In this document: in pieces, positions 43,932 to 56,707 of the stretch
How positions within the stretch are numbered: the stretch's first letter is position 1
How the letters are laid out: every line of letters starts with the position of its first letter
NCBI GenBank assembly: GCA_947044405.1
Contig: CAMRHE010000018.1
Coordinates: forward strand, 1,736,001-1,800,000
Direction: 5' to 3'
DNA from: Leptodactylus fallax
Taxonomy: Eukaryota; Chordata; Amphibia; Anura; Leptodactylidae
DNA: 64,000 nucleotides
Notes under the pieces: generated by a model
Told to the model about the DNA's origin: nothing
Seen by the model: only the letters and a program-made list of their open reading frames with translations
Databases searched by the model: none
Translations under genes and position numbers: made by a program

Positions 43932-44587
43932 TAACGATTACCATTTGGGCATTTATAGAATATCCACAGGATATGCCATAAATGTCCAATTTCTTTGTCA
44001 AGAATTAGGACACTGATACAGTTAGAGGGGCCACTGGAATCCCCGCTGATTTTGAAAAGAGTCTAGGACTTGATACAGCGGCCACCCTAGCCACCAAGCT
44101 GTGCAGGGAATGATTGAAGGAACTGCAGCGCTGAATCGGGGTTGCCACCCTTTTATTCTCAGTATGAGTGGGGTCCCAAAAGCCAGAAAACATATCCTAG
44201 TGATATGTCATCAATTTATGAGATGAAAATAGCCCTTTAAGAGCCTGCAGTGAGATCAGATGTGTCAATATTTAAATAATAGGTGTCCTGATTTATGTAG
44301 ATGGCTTGTTTACAGCACTGCATCAAAATGTATAGACAATATAAAAATAGCCAGATCATTTTCACTTATTTAATAGCATAGCATGACTTTAGTAAATTGA
44401 TACCATGGCTCATATCCAACCGAATAAGCGATATATTTTCTAACGTGATCTTCCTTCTGTGAGCCAAAATACCTTTTAACAATATTATGTAACCAAGTAG
44501 TCAAAAGCTTAATGGTTTGTATGACTGCCCTTAGATCTCTACTGATGTTTCACTGCTAAAGTATATTTAGCATACAGATCCAATTTA
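43932..44587. other. Dispersed repeat, then no gene
   Basis: 43,932-44,240 reads like a 'TTTATAGAATATCCACAGGATATGCCATAAATG' type frog repeat (here split: CCACAGGATATGCCATAAAT and its inverse CATATCCTAGTGATATGTCA). 44,240-44,587 shows nothing recognisable. Confidence 0.5.
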
Positions 44588-44842
44588 GTCAGGGGCCCCA
44601 CGTGGTGGAAATGGCGTGGAAAAAACGAGGCGTTTTACAGTCACAGCAATGTGGATGGGATTCTAGTGAATCCCATTCCCACTTTGCAGGAACATATGCA
44701 GTGTAGACATGCAGCGATTTCCAATACCGTCGTGGTTTTGGAAATCGCAGCACGTCAATTATATCTACAGAAAAGCCAGCAGTTTCCCTATAGATATAAT
44801 TGAAGCTTTTTTTGCTGCGGGATGCCACGTGGGGACTTAGCC
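44588..44842. mobile_element. TTA-flanked foldback MITE C
   Basis: Ends GTCAGGGGCCCCACGTGG and complement GGCTAAGTCCCCACGTGG, flanked by TTA (44,585-44,587 and 44,843-44,845). Interior AAATCGCAGCACGTCAATTA matches MITEs A, D and F. Confidence 0.78.
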
Positions 44843-44845
44843 TTA

Positions 44846-46245
44846 TAGAGCACACCAATGCCTCACAAACATGTAAATTGTATATCCCACCATTTACAAG
44901 ACCTACTTCATTATTACATACTGACAAAAAAAAACAAAAAAAACACAGCCACGTAAAATATTTCACAGGACTTTAGTTCAGTGGAATATAGCATTTCATT
45001 TTGTCTGCAATCTGAAACTGTGAACTTCTGCATTTGACACATGTAGCAGTGCAACAGAGCAACAACTCAAAATACATAAATCTCCTATTGTTTTGTCTAT
45101 GGCAGTGGTGGCCGAATATTAGATTGTACTGTACTTATATATCTCATATCAGTAGATATGTATTTTAGACTAACACACTGTTCTGCTGTTAGCACATAAA
45201 AGTCAGCAAATGTCATTATCATAGGTTTGTGTTTTATTGTGTTTATCAGCCCAATGAAATTTGGAATTGTGACTTGTGATCCTTGGCCAACGCTGTTAGG
45301 GCGTCTTAACATGAGTTGTCCAGACAGGAGATCACTAGATCTGCAACTGTTTTATATAGAGAGAGGATACTGGGGACATTTATTAAGCCTTGCACACCAG
45401 AATTCTGGTCTCAAAAGCTGAAAAAAATTAGGTTTTGTGACATTTTATCTGCATCAAAAATTTTGCAACATTGAACATTTTTAGGCCACTCACTCTAATT
45501 TTGTGAAGTGTTTATGAAAACTGTATGTGGTTAACCTGTCACACATCACAAGAATTTTGATTATTTTTGGGGCAAACTACGACAATGTAAACTGTGACAA
45601 AACTGGCTTTAAAAATCCCCTTCACGATAAATCTCCCTCACTGTTTACAAATGTCAGAAATGCTTTACCCAGTCTGCATTCTGTTATCACAAAATTCTCA
45701 CAGAAATAAAATAAAAATGACAGCTGATTATAATCAATCAGAAACTGAAGTAGAACAATCATTTGGAGGAGTTTTCCAGGATTCTAATATTAATGATTTA
45801 TTTTTAGGATACCAATACCCAATACCAGTTTATTATGGTCTGACACATGGTACCCCCATCCAAGCAGCCATTTGAAGAGAATTCAATGTCCAGAAGACTG
45901 CTGCAGTCTCTTCACTGCTTACCAAGCACAGGACCATACATTACATAATGACTATGCTTGGTATTACAGCTCAGCCCTATTATTTGTAGTGGGATTGTGC
46001 TACAAATAAGGCATGTGACCAATGGATTTCGATTTTACATGGCCTGTGAAGCCAAATCAGCACTTAACTGAGGTCATCAATATTTAACGTTTATGTCCTA
46101 AGAAGTTACTCCACTTTCTATGATGCCCTCTCACTGGAGTAAGAGTGCGACAATTTTTGTAACTTTTAATAAGTTATATTTGATAAATCTGGAGTCAAAA
46201 ATGCAAAAAGTTGCAAACCTTTTTGTGTAAATAAGTTCTACTTTA
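44846..46245. other. No gene; dispersed repeat fragments
   Basis: 45,375-45,670 and 46,150-46,215 carry the 'TTTATTAAGCC ... CACCAGAATTCTGG' family. The rest is unassigned. No exon with recognisable domain. Confidence 0.45.
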
Positions 46246-46535
46246 GGACGAGGCTCCACATTGATAAAACACAGTGTTTTGGCCACGGCAGAAACACCAG
46301 TGCAAGAAATGCTGCGTTTTACATTACCTGCAATGTGTATGGGAAAATTGCAGCATGTCAATTATATCTACAGAAATTCTGGCGTTTTCCGTATACGTAT
46401 AATAGGGGCAGAAAGTCTGCAGAGGAAAACTCTGTGGACTTTCTGTGAAAAACGCTGTGGAAAAAACGTGATGCGTTTCCGCCGCAGTATTTTCCGAGTT
46501 TTTTTGGCGGCGGTTTGCTACATTGGTCCTTAGCC
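46246..46535. mobile_element. TTA-flanked foldback MITE D
   Basis: Ends GGACGAGGCTCCACATTG and complement GGCTAAGGACCAATGTAG, TTA on both sides (46,243-46,245 and 46,536-46,538). Same interior phrase (AAATTGCAGCATGTCAATTA) as MITEs A, C and F. Confidence 0.75.
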
Positions 46536-46538
46536 TTA

Positions 46539-47300
46539 CAATGGCTTTTACACCAGAATTTTGAAAAGCATTGTTTGATGATTCCTCCATAGATGCGCCA
46601 AAAGGATTAAACGCCAAGCAACATTTCAGAAAGTTGGTGCAAACACAGACTTTTGCAAACACAGACATTGTGTTTTCATCAGGAGAGCATTTCTGACAGC
46701 CCCTATCCAGCCTCTCCCTTGAGAGGAACGGGATGAACGATCTTCTGATGATTACACCGATAATTTTTGTGCCATCTGGCTAATAGGAAAGCAGACTTGT
46801 CCTGTACTGTATTACACAGAGCATCATAGACTGCAAACAGCTTTTAAATGATAAGGCATGAAGAAACACAACCCACTCTCTCCAAAGTATACTTTATCCT
46901 CTTACCAGAACACTTCAATTCTGTATGAGAACATAGTCACACTGTGTCAACTTTAAAGAAAACATTAAGTCATATTATGTGATCATAATGCTGTGATGAG
47001 GTCACTGTTCACTTGCCATTCAAGGAACCTAAAATGCATCTGATACCTGGAGATACCTGCATTGATTCTCCTAGTTAAGTTGTTCTCTTCACCTATTGTT
47101 TGGTGGATTCTGTTAGATGTGATTTTCTGTTTAGATATGATTCTTTACAATGTACACACCTCTTTTTACTACTTATCATATACAAAGGCAATCTGCCTGC
47201 TGACAGCAGGGTGTTCTGTAGGTATGGGTCTATAAACTACACACTAACCATTGAAGGTGCTGGCCACTTTAAATAAACTTTACTCTGATGGGTCTATATG
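46539..47300. other. No gene seen
   Basis: Unassigned intergenic sequence. Confidence 0.5.
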
Positions 47301-47658
47301 TTAACCCCTTCCCATCGCAGAGGTTTTTTTTCATTTTTGTTTTTTACTCACAGAGCTGTTAGAGAGCTTAAGTTTTGTGGAACAAATTGTACTTCATAAT
47401 TGTACAATTTAATATTCCATATGATGTACTGGGAAGGTGGAAAAAAAATTTCAGTATAGTGCGGAATTAAACTGTGTTTGTGCCACTTTCTAATGGGTTT
47501 TGTTTTTACTGCATTCACTGTGCAGCCAAAATGATATGTTACCTGTATTCTGCGAGTTGTTATAGTTATGGTGATACCAAATTTATATAGTTTTTGTTAT
47601 GTTTTAAAATCTTAAGAAATCGAAGACTCCCATCATTTTTTTTATATTTCTATATATA

Positions 47659-48590
<932 letters not shown>

Positions 48591-49148
48591 TATGTATGGG
48601 AATGCACAAGGAGTCTTTTGTTGCCGAGCTGATCTACTTTTATTTAACCATTTTGGAAAAAATGTGACCCTTTGATACCATTCTATTATTTTTTTTTTTT
48701 AATTTTTTTTTCCCCCACTACAGCGTTCACCGTATGGGTATAGTATTTGTATTTTGGGTATTTTCAAATTTAGGGATACCTAATGTGTGTGTGTTTTACT
48801 TTGTTTATATTTATATCTGATCTAGGGATAGGGGGGGTTATTTGAACTTTTAATAGAACTACATTGATGACAATCCTGGGAACCTTCAATAGGCCCCAGG
48901 GTGTCATAGTAACAAATCAACGATCTTGTTCCAGGAGGCGACAATCATCATCAACATGGACGCCTCTGTTAAAAAGATGCCTCGGGTTTGGCATCTGTAG
49001 GATTAATGCCCGCAGTCAGTGCAGGCTCTGATCGCGGACATTGTCACTGGGCCTCCAATGTATAAAAGAGCAAATACCTGGCGACTACTGTATGTCTAAA
49101 GAACTAACATCTGCCATAATAGTATGGTAGATGTCAGGAAAGGGTTAA

Positions 49149-50590
49149 TGTAATGCCACTTACTAATTATTATTCTTTACTCCTCTGCTCCTTTTCATTC
49201 CAGCTGAAGGACACTTGTTGTACCATCCTCTTGTCTTCTAAGGATGGTATTGCCATCCATAACATGGCGGCAACTGGAAGACCATGTAACCATTATGTCA
49301 CTCAGTTTCCTCCAAAGTACTATACTGCAATCTGGAAAGGAGCATAGGCATAGTGGAGTAGGCTGATATGGTTACATGTTGCTCCAGCTGCCTTCTTATG
49401 ACAGGAGCACGCTCCACAAAAGAATGGCGGTGGTAGAATGGGAGCAGGGCGTCCATCAACTGTAATGAAAAGGTGCAAAGTAGGAAAGAGCACTACTTGG
49501 CAGTATGTTAACATAGCGCAATTACAAATTACATTAACATAAAACGTTACATAGAAACACATTAGACTAATGTTAACTAAACCTGACAATTTTGGAGAGA
49601 CTAAATGATCATCAAATGTGTATGGTGGCTTCCCAACTGTTGGATTGTTGGCTTTCAATATGCCTGATTCTTTTGTTCTGAAGTGAGATCAGAGGTATTC
49701 TTCCCTCTCCACACAGAAAACATATGCATGCTTAGCCAGGTCAAGTGACCATATGTATGTAAGAGCAGTTGAAGCTTGTGAGAGATATTTGTCAGACAAC
49801 ACTCAGCTATCTAATGTGTATGGTCAGATTCAAGGAGACTGTATAACCTCAACAGTTGTTGGTCTAACAGACAAAAAATTAGCCACCAAAAGGAACACAT
49901 CTGAAATACAGTGCAAAGAGAAGAGAGACTGTGTCTGTTTTTAAAGGAATGACAAAAAAGTATAAATATGATTTGTGAAGAAAGTGATGATTGTTAAAAA
50001 AAAAGTGCTGATTACTCCTGTGTATAAGATTACTAGATAAATTACAAAAATAATCATGATGGGTGTCCTTCAATATTCTTCTACCAAAGATGCAGAGCTG
50101 GGAACCCTGTTTTTTCTTTTTTTTTTTATCATATTAAACAATTTACAGAAGGACTAGAAAATTTCACATTTGGATAATTAGGGGACAAAAGCAACCAAAG
50201 TCATTGGTTATCAGATGAGGAAGACCAATAGGACATATTTACTATTGTGGTTGCGATCTTGTCTTAAAATGCATCAAAACTTGGTGAAATTTGATACATC
50301 TAGTTTTGCGCCAAAATTTTCTGACAATTTAGGAGACGGGTGGTTCAAGTGATCTAATTGGCATGTATTAGCAAGAGAACTCCTTATATATGGAGTAGAC
50401 CATGCACACTAATTTTTGTCACAATTATGATGCATTGTACTTAGTAAGTCTTCTACATTATCTTCATTATTTTTTGCACATTTGGGCACAACCATTTGCC
50501 CACAGACCCCACTGAGTTATCTCCCTATGACAACAGATCTTCTCATGGTAATAGATATTGCTGGAGGGTTTGCAACTTGCCATAGACCTG
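49149..50590. other. No gene; one dispersed repeat
   Basis: 49,560-49,880 contains inverted phrases (AAATGTGTATGGTGGCTTCC; TAATGTGTATGGTCAGATTC) of a frog MITE type. 50,225-50,465 resembles the 'GACATATTTACTATTGTGG ... AAATTTTCTGAC' dispersed repeat. No exon recognised. Confidence 0.45.
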
Positions 50591-50691
50591 CTTTGCAGAG
50601 TTGAGTGCGTTCTTGAATATGAGAACTGCCTCTTTATATGAGGTATAAAGAGGCAGTTCTCACATTCAAGAACGCACTCACCTCTGCAAAG
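50591..50691. repeat. 48-bp inverted duplication at the 5' end of L2 copy 2
   Basis: 50,591-50,638 pairs with 50,644-50,691 at 46 of 48 positions around a five-base loop (TGAGG). The right arm is the start of L2 coding sequence ('EAVLTFKNALTSAKRV'), so the left arm is an inverted copy of the element's own 5' end. Confidence 0.9.
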
Positions 50692-51529
50692 AGAGTCTAC
50701 TTCACCACACTCATATCTGCCCTATCCCGCAACCCAAAACAGCTATTCACTACCTTCAACTCCCTTTTCCATCCTCCTGTGCCCCCTCTGACATCACTTA
50801 TCTCAGCTGATGACTTTGCCTCTTATTTCAAAAGCAAAATTGACACGATCAGAGACAGTCTCACCCTACACCCCCAACAGCCACTCTACCCAGCTGCTCG
50901 GTGCTCATCATCTTTAACCTGTTTCTCCATCGTCACTGATGAAAAGCTCTCCACCCTAATCTCTAAATCCCACCTCACCTCCTGTGCACTCGACCCGATC
51001 TAGTCACATCTCATTCCCAACATCACTGAAGTCTTTACTCCTGCCCTAACCCATCTCTTCAACCTATCCCTAGCCAGAGGATCCTTTCCTTTCGCCTTCA
51101 AACATGCTACCATCACACATATACTTAAGAAACTGTCCCTCAACCCATCCTCTCCAGCCAACTATCACCCCATCTCACTGCTCCCGTACGCCTCTAAATT
51201 GCTTGAACAACACGTCCACTCCGAACTACCCTCCTATCTCTCGTCCAACTTACTCTTTGACAGACTACAGTCAGGCTTCAGACCCCATCACTCCATAGAA
51301 ACTGCCCTAACCAAAGTCATGACCTACTAATTGCCAAAGCCAAGCGTCACTACTCTGTCCTCTTCCTCCTTGACCTCTCCTCTGCCTTTGACACAGTCGA
51401 CTATTCCCTCTTGTTGGAAACGCTCTCATCCCTTGGCATCTCAGACCTGGCCCTTTCCTGGATCTCCTCATACCTCACCAACCGCACATTCAGCGTCTCC
51501 CACTCGCACACCACCTCTTCTTTCTGTAG

Positions 51530-52246
51530 GTGTCCCCCCAAGGCTCCGTCCTAAGACCCCTCTTTTTCTCCATCTACACCCTCGGCCAACTCATAGAATC
51601 TCATGGTTTTCAATACCATGGCTATGCTGATGACACTCAAATATATCTCTCTGGACCAGACATTACATCCCTGTTGTCCAGAGTTCCAGAGTGTTTAGCA
51701 GCCGTAGCCTCCTTTCTCTCCTCCAGCTTTCTCAAACTCAACATGGGGAAAACTGAGTTCATCATCTTTGCCCCACCTTGCACGGCCCTACACTTACCCC
51801 AGTCCCATGGGTCCGTTGCCTTGGGAAGGATAACCTTGGACTCTGACCTATCCTTCAAGTCGCACATCCAAACCCTCAACACCTCCTGTCGCCTCCAACT
51901 CAAGAACATCCATCAAATCCGCTCCTTCCTCACACCTGAAACTACAAAGATGCTAGCCCATGCCCTCATAATCTCCCGCTTAGATTACTGTAACACCCTT
52001 CTCCATGGCCTCCCAGCAAATACTCTCGCCCCCCTCCAGTCCACCTTAAACTGTGCTGCTCACTTAATACGCCTCTCCCTCTGTTCTTCATCAGCCGCTC
52101 CCCTCTGCCAATCCCTTCAGTGGCTACCCGTTGTCCAGCGAATAGAGTTCAAAATGCTAATGTTGACATATAAAGCCATCCACAACCTGTCCCCTCCATA
52201 TATCTCTGACCTAATCTCCCGCAACCTCCCCACAAGCAGCCTCTGA
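51530..52246 (+). pseudogene. L2 reverse transcriptase, C-terminal part of ORF2
   Basis: Longest open part (238 codons). It contains the catalytic 'YADDTQIYL' box, then the thumb and the C-terminal region '[19 protein letters not shown]' and '[11 protein letters not shown]'. The frame upstream (50,638-51,003 and following) is separated by a stop and frameshifts, so no complete enzyme is encoded. Confidence 0.93.
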
Positions 52247-52639
52247 TCCTCCAAAGACCTCCTACTCCGCTCTTCACACAACCATCTCCAAAACTTCTCT
52301 CGTGCATCCCCCATACTCTGGAAGTCATTACCAAGACACATAAGACTGTCCCCCACAGTCACAAGCTTCAAGAAGGCCCTGAAGACTCACCTATTCAGGA
52401 AGGCCTACAACCTCCAATAACGCTACTGTCACCACATCACCATCTGAACAGCCTCTCACCTCACCTTCTGTCTCTATCCCTCTTCCCTCATAGATTGTAA
52501 GCCCTTGCGAGGAGGGCAATCTATCCCACTGTGCCAGTGATCACTGTTAGTATTGTATCTGTTTTGTATATTTTGTGTACTGTATGTAAACCTTCAAATG
52601 TAAAGCACCATGGAATTAATGATGCTATATAAGTAAACA

Positions 52640-52641
52640 AC

Positions 52642-52674
<33 letters not shown>
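52640..52674. repeat. (AAT)n tail of L2 copy 2
   Basis: About eleven AAT units ending the LINE, as is typical for L2-clade 3' termini. Confidence 0.93.
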
Positions 52675-53559
52675 CACCTCTTCCATAAAAAAAGATAACT
52701 GAATCAGCTGCATCTGCCATGCAGTTCATAAGGTGTTGTTTGCTTTAGACAACTTCTAGCCATGTTCAATATAAGGGCAGCAGGTTTATAGACTTCATGG
52801 CCCTGTACATCCTGTGGTGGAAAGACGAAACAGAGCTAACCTTACTTCAGAAACAATGGGGCTAATTGGCTTAAGCTTGTATCATGGGTTTTGTGGCTGA
52901 ATCAGACATTTTTTCAGTGACCCATATCGGTCTCTACCTCCTATTGAAAACAGTGGGAGGTAGATTCTTGACTGAATTTTGAGCTGATTCTGAGGTGAAT
53001 CTGCATCATAATCAGTGACAAATTCCTTTTTGTGAACTTACTCTAAGTGGAGACTAGCTTAGCAAACACATAGCTATAATTTTCGTATATGTTACCTGTG
53101 TATATTACTTAAGAAATACACAAGTGGATTACATCAGAAGAAAATAGTAAAACTTTTACTTCAACCATTTGAACAGTTAATTAAATAGTCCCACATACTC
53201 CAAATGGTACCAATGAAAATTACATCTTGCCCCATAATAAGCAAGTCTCAATTTTGGTATATTGACCAAAGAACAAAAAAAAAACGATGGCACTTAGAAA
53301 ACAGCGGAACAAAGAGAAGTTACTTTTTTAAGAAAGGGTTTTTATTGTGCAAATGTGGTAAAACAAAAAAAACTATACATATATTAAATTGCTGTAATTG
53401 TACCAACATAGTTAAAACATTATTTATGCCACTCTTGACATTCTTTCAATCAGTTTCCTGAGGTAGTCACCTAGAATGGTTTTAAACTATGTCTTGCCAA
53501 GAGTTAATATGAGGAATTTCTTGCCTTCATACTGTGTTTGAGACCATTATTTGTATGTA
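52675..53559. other. No gene; MITE fragment
   Basis: 52,910-53,045 (AACAGTGGGAGGTAGATTCT, TTGTGAACTTACTCTAAG) resembles the element at 43,395-43,931. The rest is unassigned. Confidence 0.5.
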
Positions 53560-54242
53560 CAGAGGTAGAATTGGTACATGATTCCAAGTGTTAGAAAATT
53601 TCAAGAACTTTGAGGATATCTTTAAATGTGGTAATGAAAACCATCCAATGCTATGATAAAATTGGCTGTCACGATGAGCACACAAAGAATAGAAGACCAA
53701 GTGTTAGAAACTGCAAAGAGCACCTCAGATTAGAGCCCACATAAATGCACAGGCATGAAATATCATAAACATCTCAACATCAACTGTTCACAGGAGACTG
53801 TGAAAATCAGGCATTCATGATCAAATTGCTGCAAGGAAGCCACCACTATTGAGGAACAAGAAAAACATTTGGCCAAGAAACACAAAGAATGGACATTAAA
53901 CTAGTGGATAACTGTACTTTGGTTTGATATGTCAAAATCTTAGATTTTTTTGGTGTGAACCTTTAAGTCGAGACACAGAAAAGGTAACATTACCTCCACA
54001 ATTATCGCACCCAAATCCAACTGAGATGACTTGGGATGATTTGGACTGCAGAGTGAAGGAAAAGCAACCATCAAGTGCTCAGCACCTCTGGGAACTTCCT
54101 AAAGACTGTTGGAAAATCTTTCCAGGTGACAACCTCACAAAGATGAGAAAATTCAAAGAGTCTGCAAAGCTGTCATAAAAGCTTGGTTGAATGAAACCAT
54201 GAAATGAAAAGGTGTGTCTTGTCTAAACTTTGACTAGTACTG
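53560..54242 (+). mobile_element. Tc1 transposon copy 3, decayed relic
   Basis: Plus strand. Transposase traces: an HLA-type 'KKTFGQETQR' region near 53,860, then 'NPTEMTWDDLDCRVKEKQPS' and 'LWELPKDCWKIFPGDNLTKM' (about 54,020-54,150), the end of the catalytic domain with the Glu of DD34E in 'TEMTWDDLD'. Right end GTGTGTCTTGTCTAAACTTT then GACTAGTACTGTA fits a Tc1 TIR. Left end not clear. Many stops; extinct. Confidence 0.8.
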
Positions 54243-54544
54243 TACAGATACATAGCAGCTTATCCTGAAAAGTCACCTCAAACAGCAGGTATGGCAGAGA
54301 TCTGGTGACCAGGAGGCCACATAACACTTCCACCTGTTGAAGCAGGACATTACACTGAGCTGCAGTTTCCAGCTTCAAATAAAACAGATATGTGTGAACC
54401 TTCCCCAGAGGTCTTTATTTTTTGTTAAAAATTTACAAAAAAACAATAAAAGGTAAAATTAAAAAAAAAAAAAAAACACATAAAGGGAAAAAAAAATCAC
54501 TGCAAATCCAAATCTTCGACATGATTGCCTTGTTGTTTGAGAAA
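54243..54544. other. No gene; A-rich stretch
   Basis: Contains A-runs (54,458-54,500) but no defined element or exon. Confidence 0.5.
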
Positions 54545-55205
54545 ACATGTGTCCTATATTAAAACAACCAAAACCAGATGACATGCTCTTGTTTATGGTG
54601 GACCCAGTGGGTGACCTACAAGGAGTCTTAGAGGAACTGAACTCGTTTGGGAGGTTTTCCGGATTTCATTTGAACTTATCTAAATGTGAGATCCTGACCT
54701 GGGGCTCAAGACACTCAGATATGTTAAACTGTTTGAACTATCCCCGTTGATATGACATATCCTTCAAGACCTTCAAATGTGGCATAACTTACCTTTGTCT
54801 CTCCTGGGGAGAAATCATTTAATTAAAATGAAGTGCGTATCAGTTACTATATCCATCTGAGACGATACCATTATTGCTGAAGCATAAAGATGTCAATAAA
54901 ATCAACAAGGCCTTCTCTCATTTTATATGGCATGGTAAGCGACCACATGCTCAGAAATTGATGGCGACCATAGATATACGCTGCTATTAAGAGATTACAA
55001 CGTAGTCTGTTTGTCTTGACATATCATAGATTGGGTCAATAGGACTAGTTTCTACTTGGACTGTGCAGCAGAGGCACATTTTTTTTGCCGACTCTCTTGG
55101 TTATCCCCTCACATATCAAAACCTCTGCTCTTTGTAGGGACAGTATTCCTGTGTGGAAGATGCTTACGAAGCATTTCCAGCTCTGTTATAGGGTGTCAAA
55201 ACATT
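54545..55205 (+). mobile_element. L1 LINE fragment, reverse transcriptase region
   Basis: Plus strand. 'KPDDMLLFMVDPVGDLQGVL' and 'FGRFSGFHLNLSKCEIL' are the L1 RT active-site block and its following helix (the usual YADD reads PDD after decay). Then 'INKAFSHFIWHGKRPHAQKL' near 54,895 matches the L1 'FIW.GK.PR' block. Frames shift several times. No tail or duplication seen, so ends are approximate; it may continue beyond the CpG-rich insert at 55.2-55.8 kb. Confidence 0.8.
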
Positions 55206-55800
55206 TACCACTTTGTTCACATACGGAATTTAAAGTGGGTCTATCACTGCATATATCGGTTTTCAACTGACACCACGTTGGAATAGCCTCTATAAAGGCT
55301 ATTCATCTCCTACCTTTATATTCTATGTCCTCGCCGCCATTTTCAAGTTATGCCTGTTTTTCCATTTATGTAAATGATGCCCAGAAAGCACAGGGGACGT
55401 TCCCCCTGTGCTCGGAGCACAGCCTTGTCATCCCCCGCAATGCCGTCTATGTGTGGTATTCATCACGTCCCCTGCTTCTGTTTCCTGCCTGTGCAGGCAC
55501 AGTTGGCTTTGCCACCGGGTTCAGGAAGAGCCGACTGCGCAGCCTCCGCCCCCCATCTTGATTCTACGCGAGCAGTACGCTTGCGTAGTAATCGAATCAA
55601 GATGGCGGGCAGATCATGCACAGTCAGATCTGCCCGAACCCGAAGTGGCAGAGCCGAATGTGCATGTGCGGGATTTCGATACCAAAGAACATCACATCGG
55701 ATGCTGATGCAGCAAAGAGGTTCTGCCCAAAGAGCACTATCAATAAGACCGATCTTTATCATGACCTTTGGAGCTGTGCACACTCCCAGAGCTTCGGGGG
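55206..55800. mobile_element. CpG-rich palindromic element with YY1-like site
   Basis: Begins near AAAGTGGGTCTATCACTGCA. Palindrome centre: CCATCTTGATT (55,553-55,563) and AATCAAGATGG (55,595-55,605) bracket CTACGC/GCGTAG. AAGATGGCGG (55,600-55,609) matches the YY1 consensus, with the mirror copy incomplete. Clustered CpG without any gene. ORFs of 99-147 codons here are CpG-island-type artefacts. Confidence 0.5.
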
Positions 55801-56242
55801 TCAGGTTAGGGTTTTAGTTAGCAGCATGCAGAGTTTTACTCTGCTGCTATACTCTCTTATTTTTAATTATTGTAGAGGGGGGCAATGGATGTCTTCCTCG
55901 ACTCATTCATACTCTAGGTTTCCTGGCAAAGCTATTGTTGTTACGACATTGGCTCCATATCACATTACCCACGACCCTTATGATTATGGCTGAGTTGAAG
56001 AACTGTCTTCATCTTCAGCTTTTTTAGACAACTGATGTTCCCACTCACCCTCACCGATTGATATCTGGTGGAGTCGTTGAAGGGCAGTCTGAAGGTTACA
56101 TAGAGTTGAGAGAGATGAGGGTTTTTTGGGTTTAGTTTCTTATATTGAGTGGGGCAGCCAGAGATGAATTTCAATTTCAACTTGCATATATGTGTAGTAT
56201 TTAATGTAACTCCTTTATATGTTGTTTGTTCATTTTGATGCT
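55801..56242. other. No gene seen
   Basis: Possibly L1 remnant sequence; nothing diagnostic. Confidence 0.4.
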
Positions 56243-56608
56243 AAAGAGGACCTGTCGCCAAGTAGAAAATACTAAATGCCTAAATACCTCATTTTATTCA
56301 CCCTCTGCCCCTGAACAATGTGGTGTTTTTTCTTTTTCAATCCGTGCATTCATTCAAAAGATAAAGACCCCGAAACATTATATGTAAACCAGCTCTGATT
56401 CTCCATGTGGGCGGGAACCTTTTATTTTCTCAGAGAAAAACATAAGGTTGACACCCACTTGGAGAATCAAAACTATAAACTTCCAGCGTCATATCTTTTG
56501 AAGGAGTGGATGGATTTTAAAAAGAAAAATACCAAATTGACCAGGGGCACAGCAAGAATAAAATATTCTATGGCATTTAGTATTTTCTTAGGGTGACATA
56601 TCCTCTTT
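56243..56608. mobile_element. MITE with AAAGAGGA ends
   Basis: Inverted ends of about 36 bp: AAAGAGGACCTGTCGCCAAG at the left and complement AAAGAGGATATGTCACCCTA at the right, both continuing into AGAAAATACTAAATGCC. 366 bp, non-coding. Confidence 0.8.
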
Positions 56609-56707
56609 AATGTCTTGTTCAAAACTACAATAAGTAAAATATTAAACAACAAAAAAAAAAATAAATGAATCTATTGCTGTATTCTGAGTGTGAATGTGTA
56701 CAACGTA

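Larger units (their letters stand above)
50639..52674 (+). mobile_element. L2-type LINE copy 2, 5'-truncated
   Basis: Plus strand, 2.0 kb, from the endonuclease-RT linker to the 3' tail. RT motifs: 'ANYHPISLLPYASKLLE', 'FLLDLSSAFDTVDYSLL' (about 51,360), 'GVPQGSVL', '[13 protein letters not shown]' (catalytic YADD, about 51,615), and the C-terminal '[15 protein letters not shown]', '[15 protein letters not shown]'. It has an in-frame TAG at about 51,001 and frameshifts near 51,330 and 51,530. The 3' end (AGATTGTAAGCCCTTGCGAG ... GCTATATAAGTAAA) finishes in an AAT tail (52,640-52,674). Confidence 0.93.

Noticed and set aside
46555..46680. Possible additional foldback pair (TTTGCAAACACAGAC repeated)
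   Set aside because: The two copies near 46,635-46,670 are short direct repeats without terminal structure or duplications; too little to call an element.
55374..55817. 147-codon ORF as a novel gene
   Set aside because: It crosses the palindromic CpG-rich insert, overlaps equally long ORFs in other frames, and shows no domain or splice structure.
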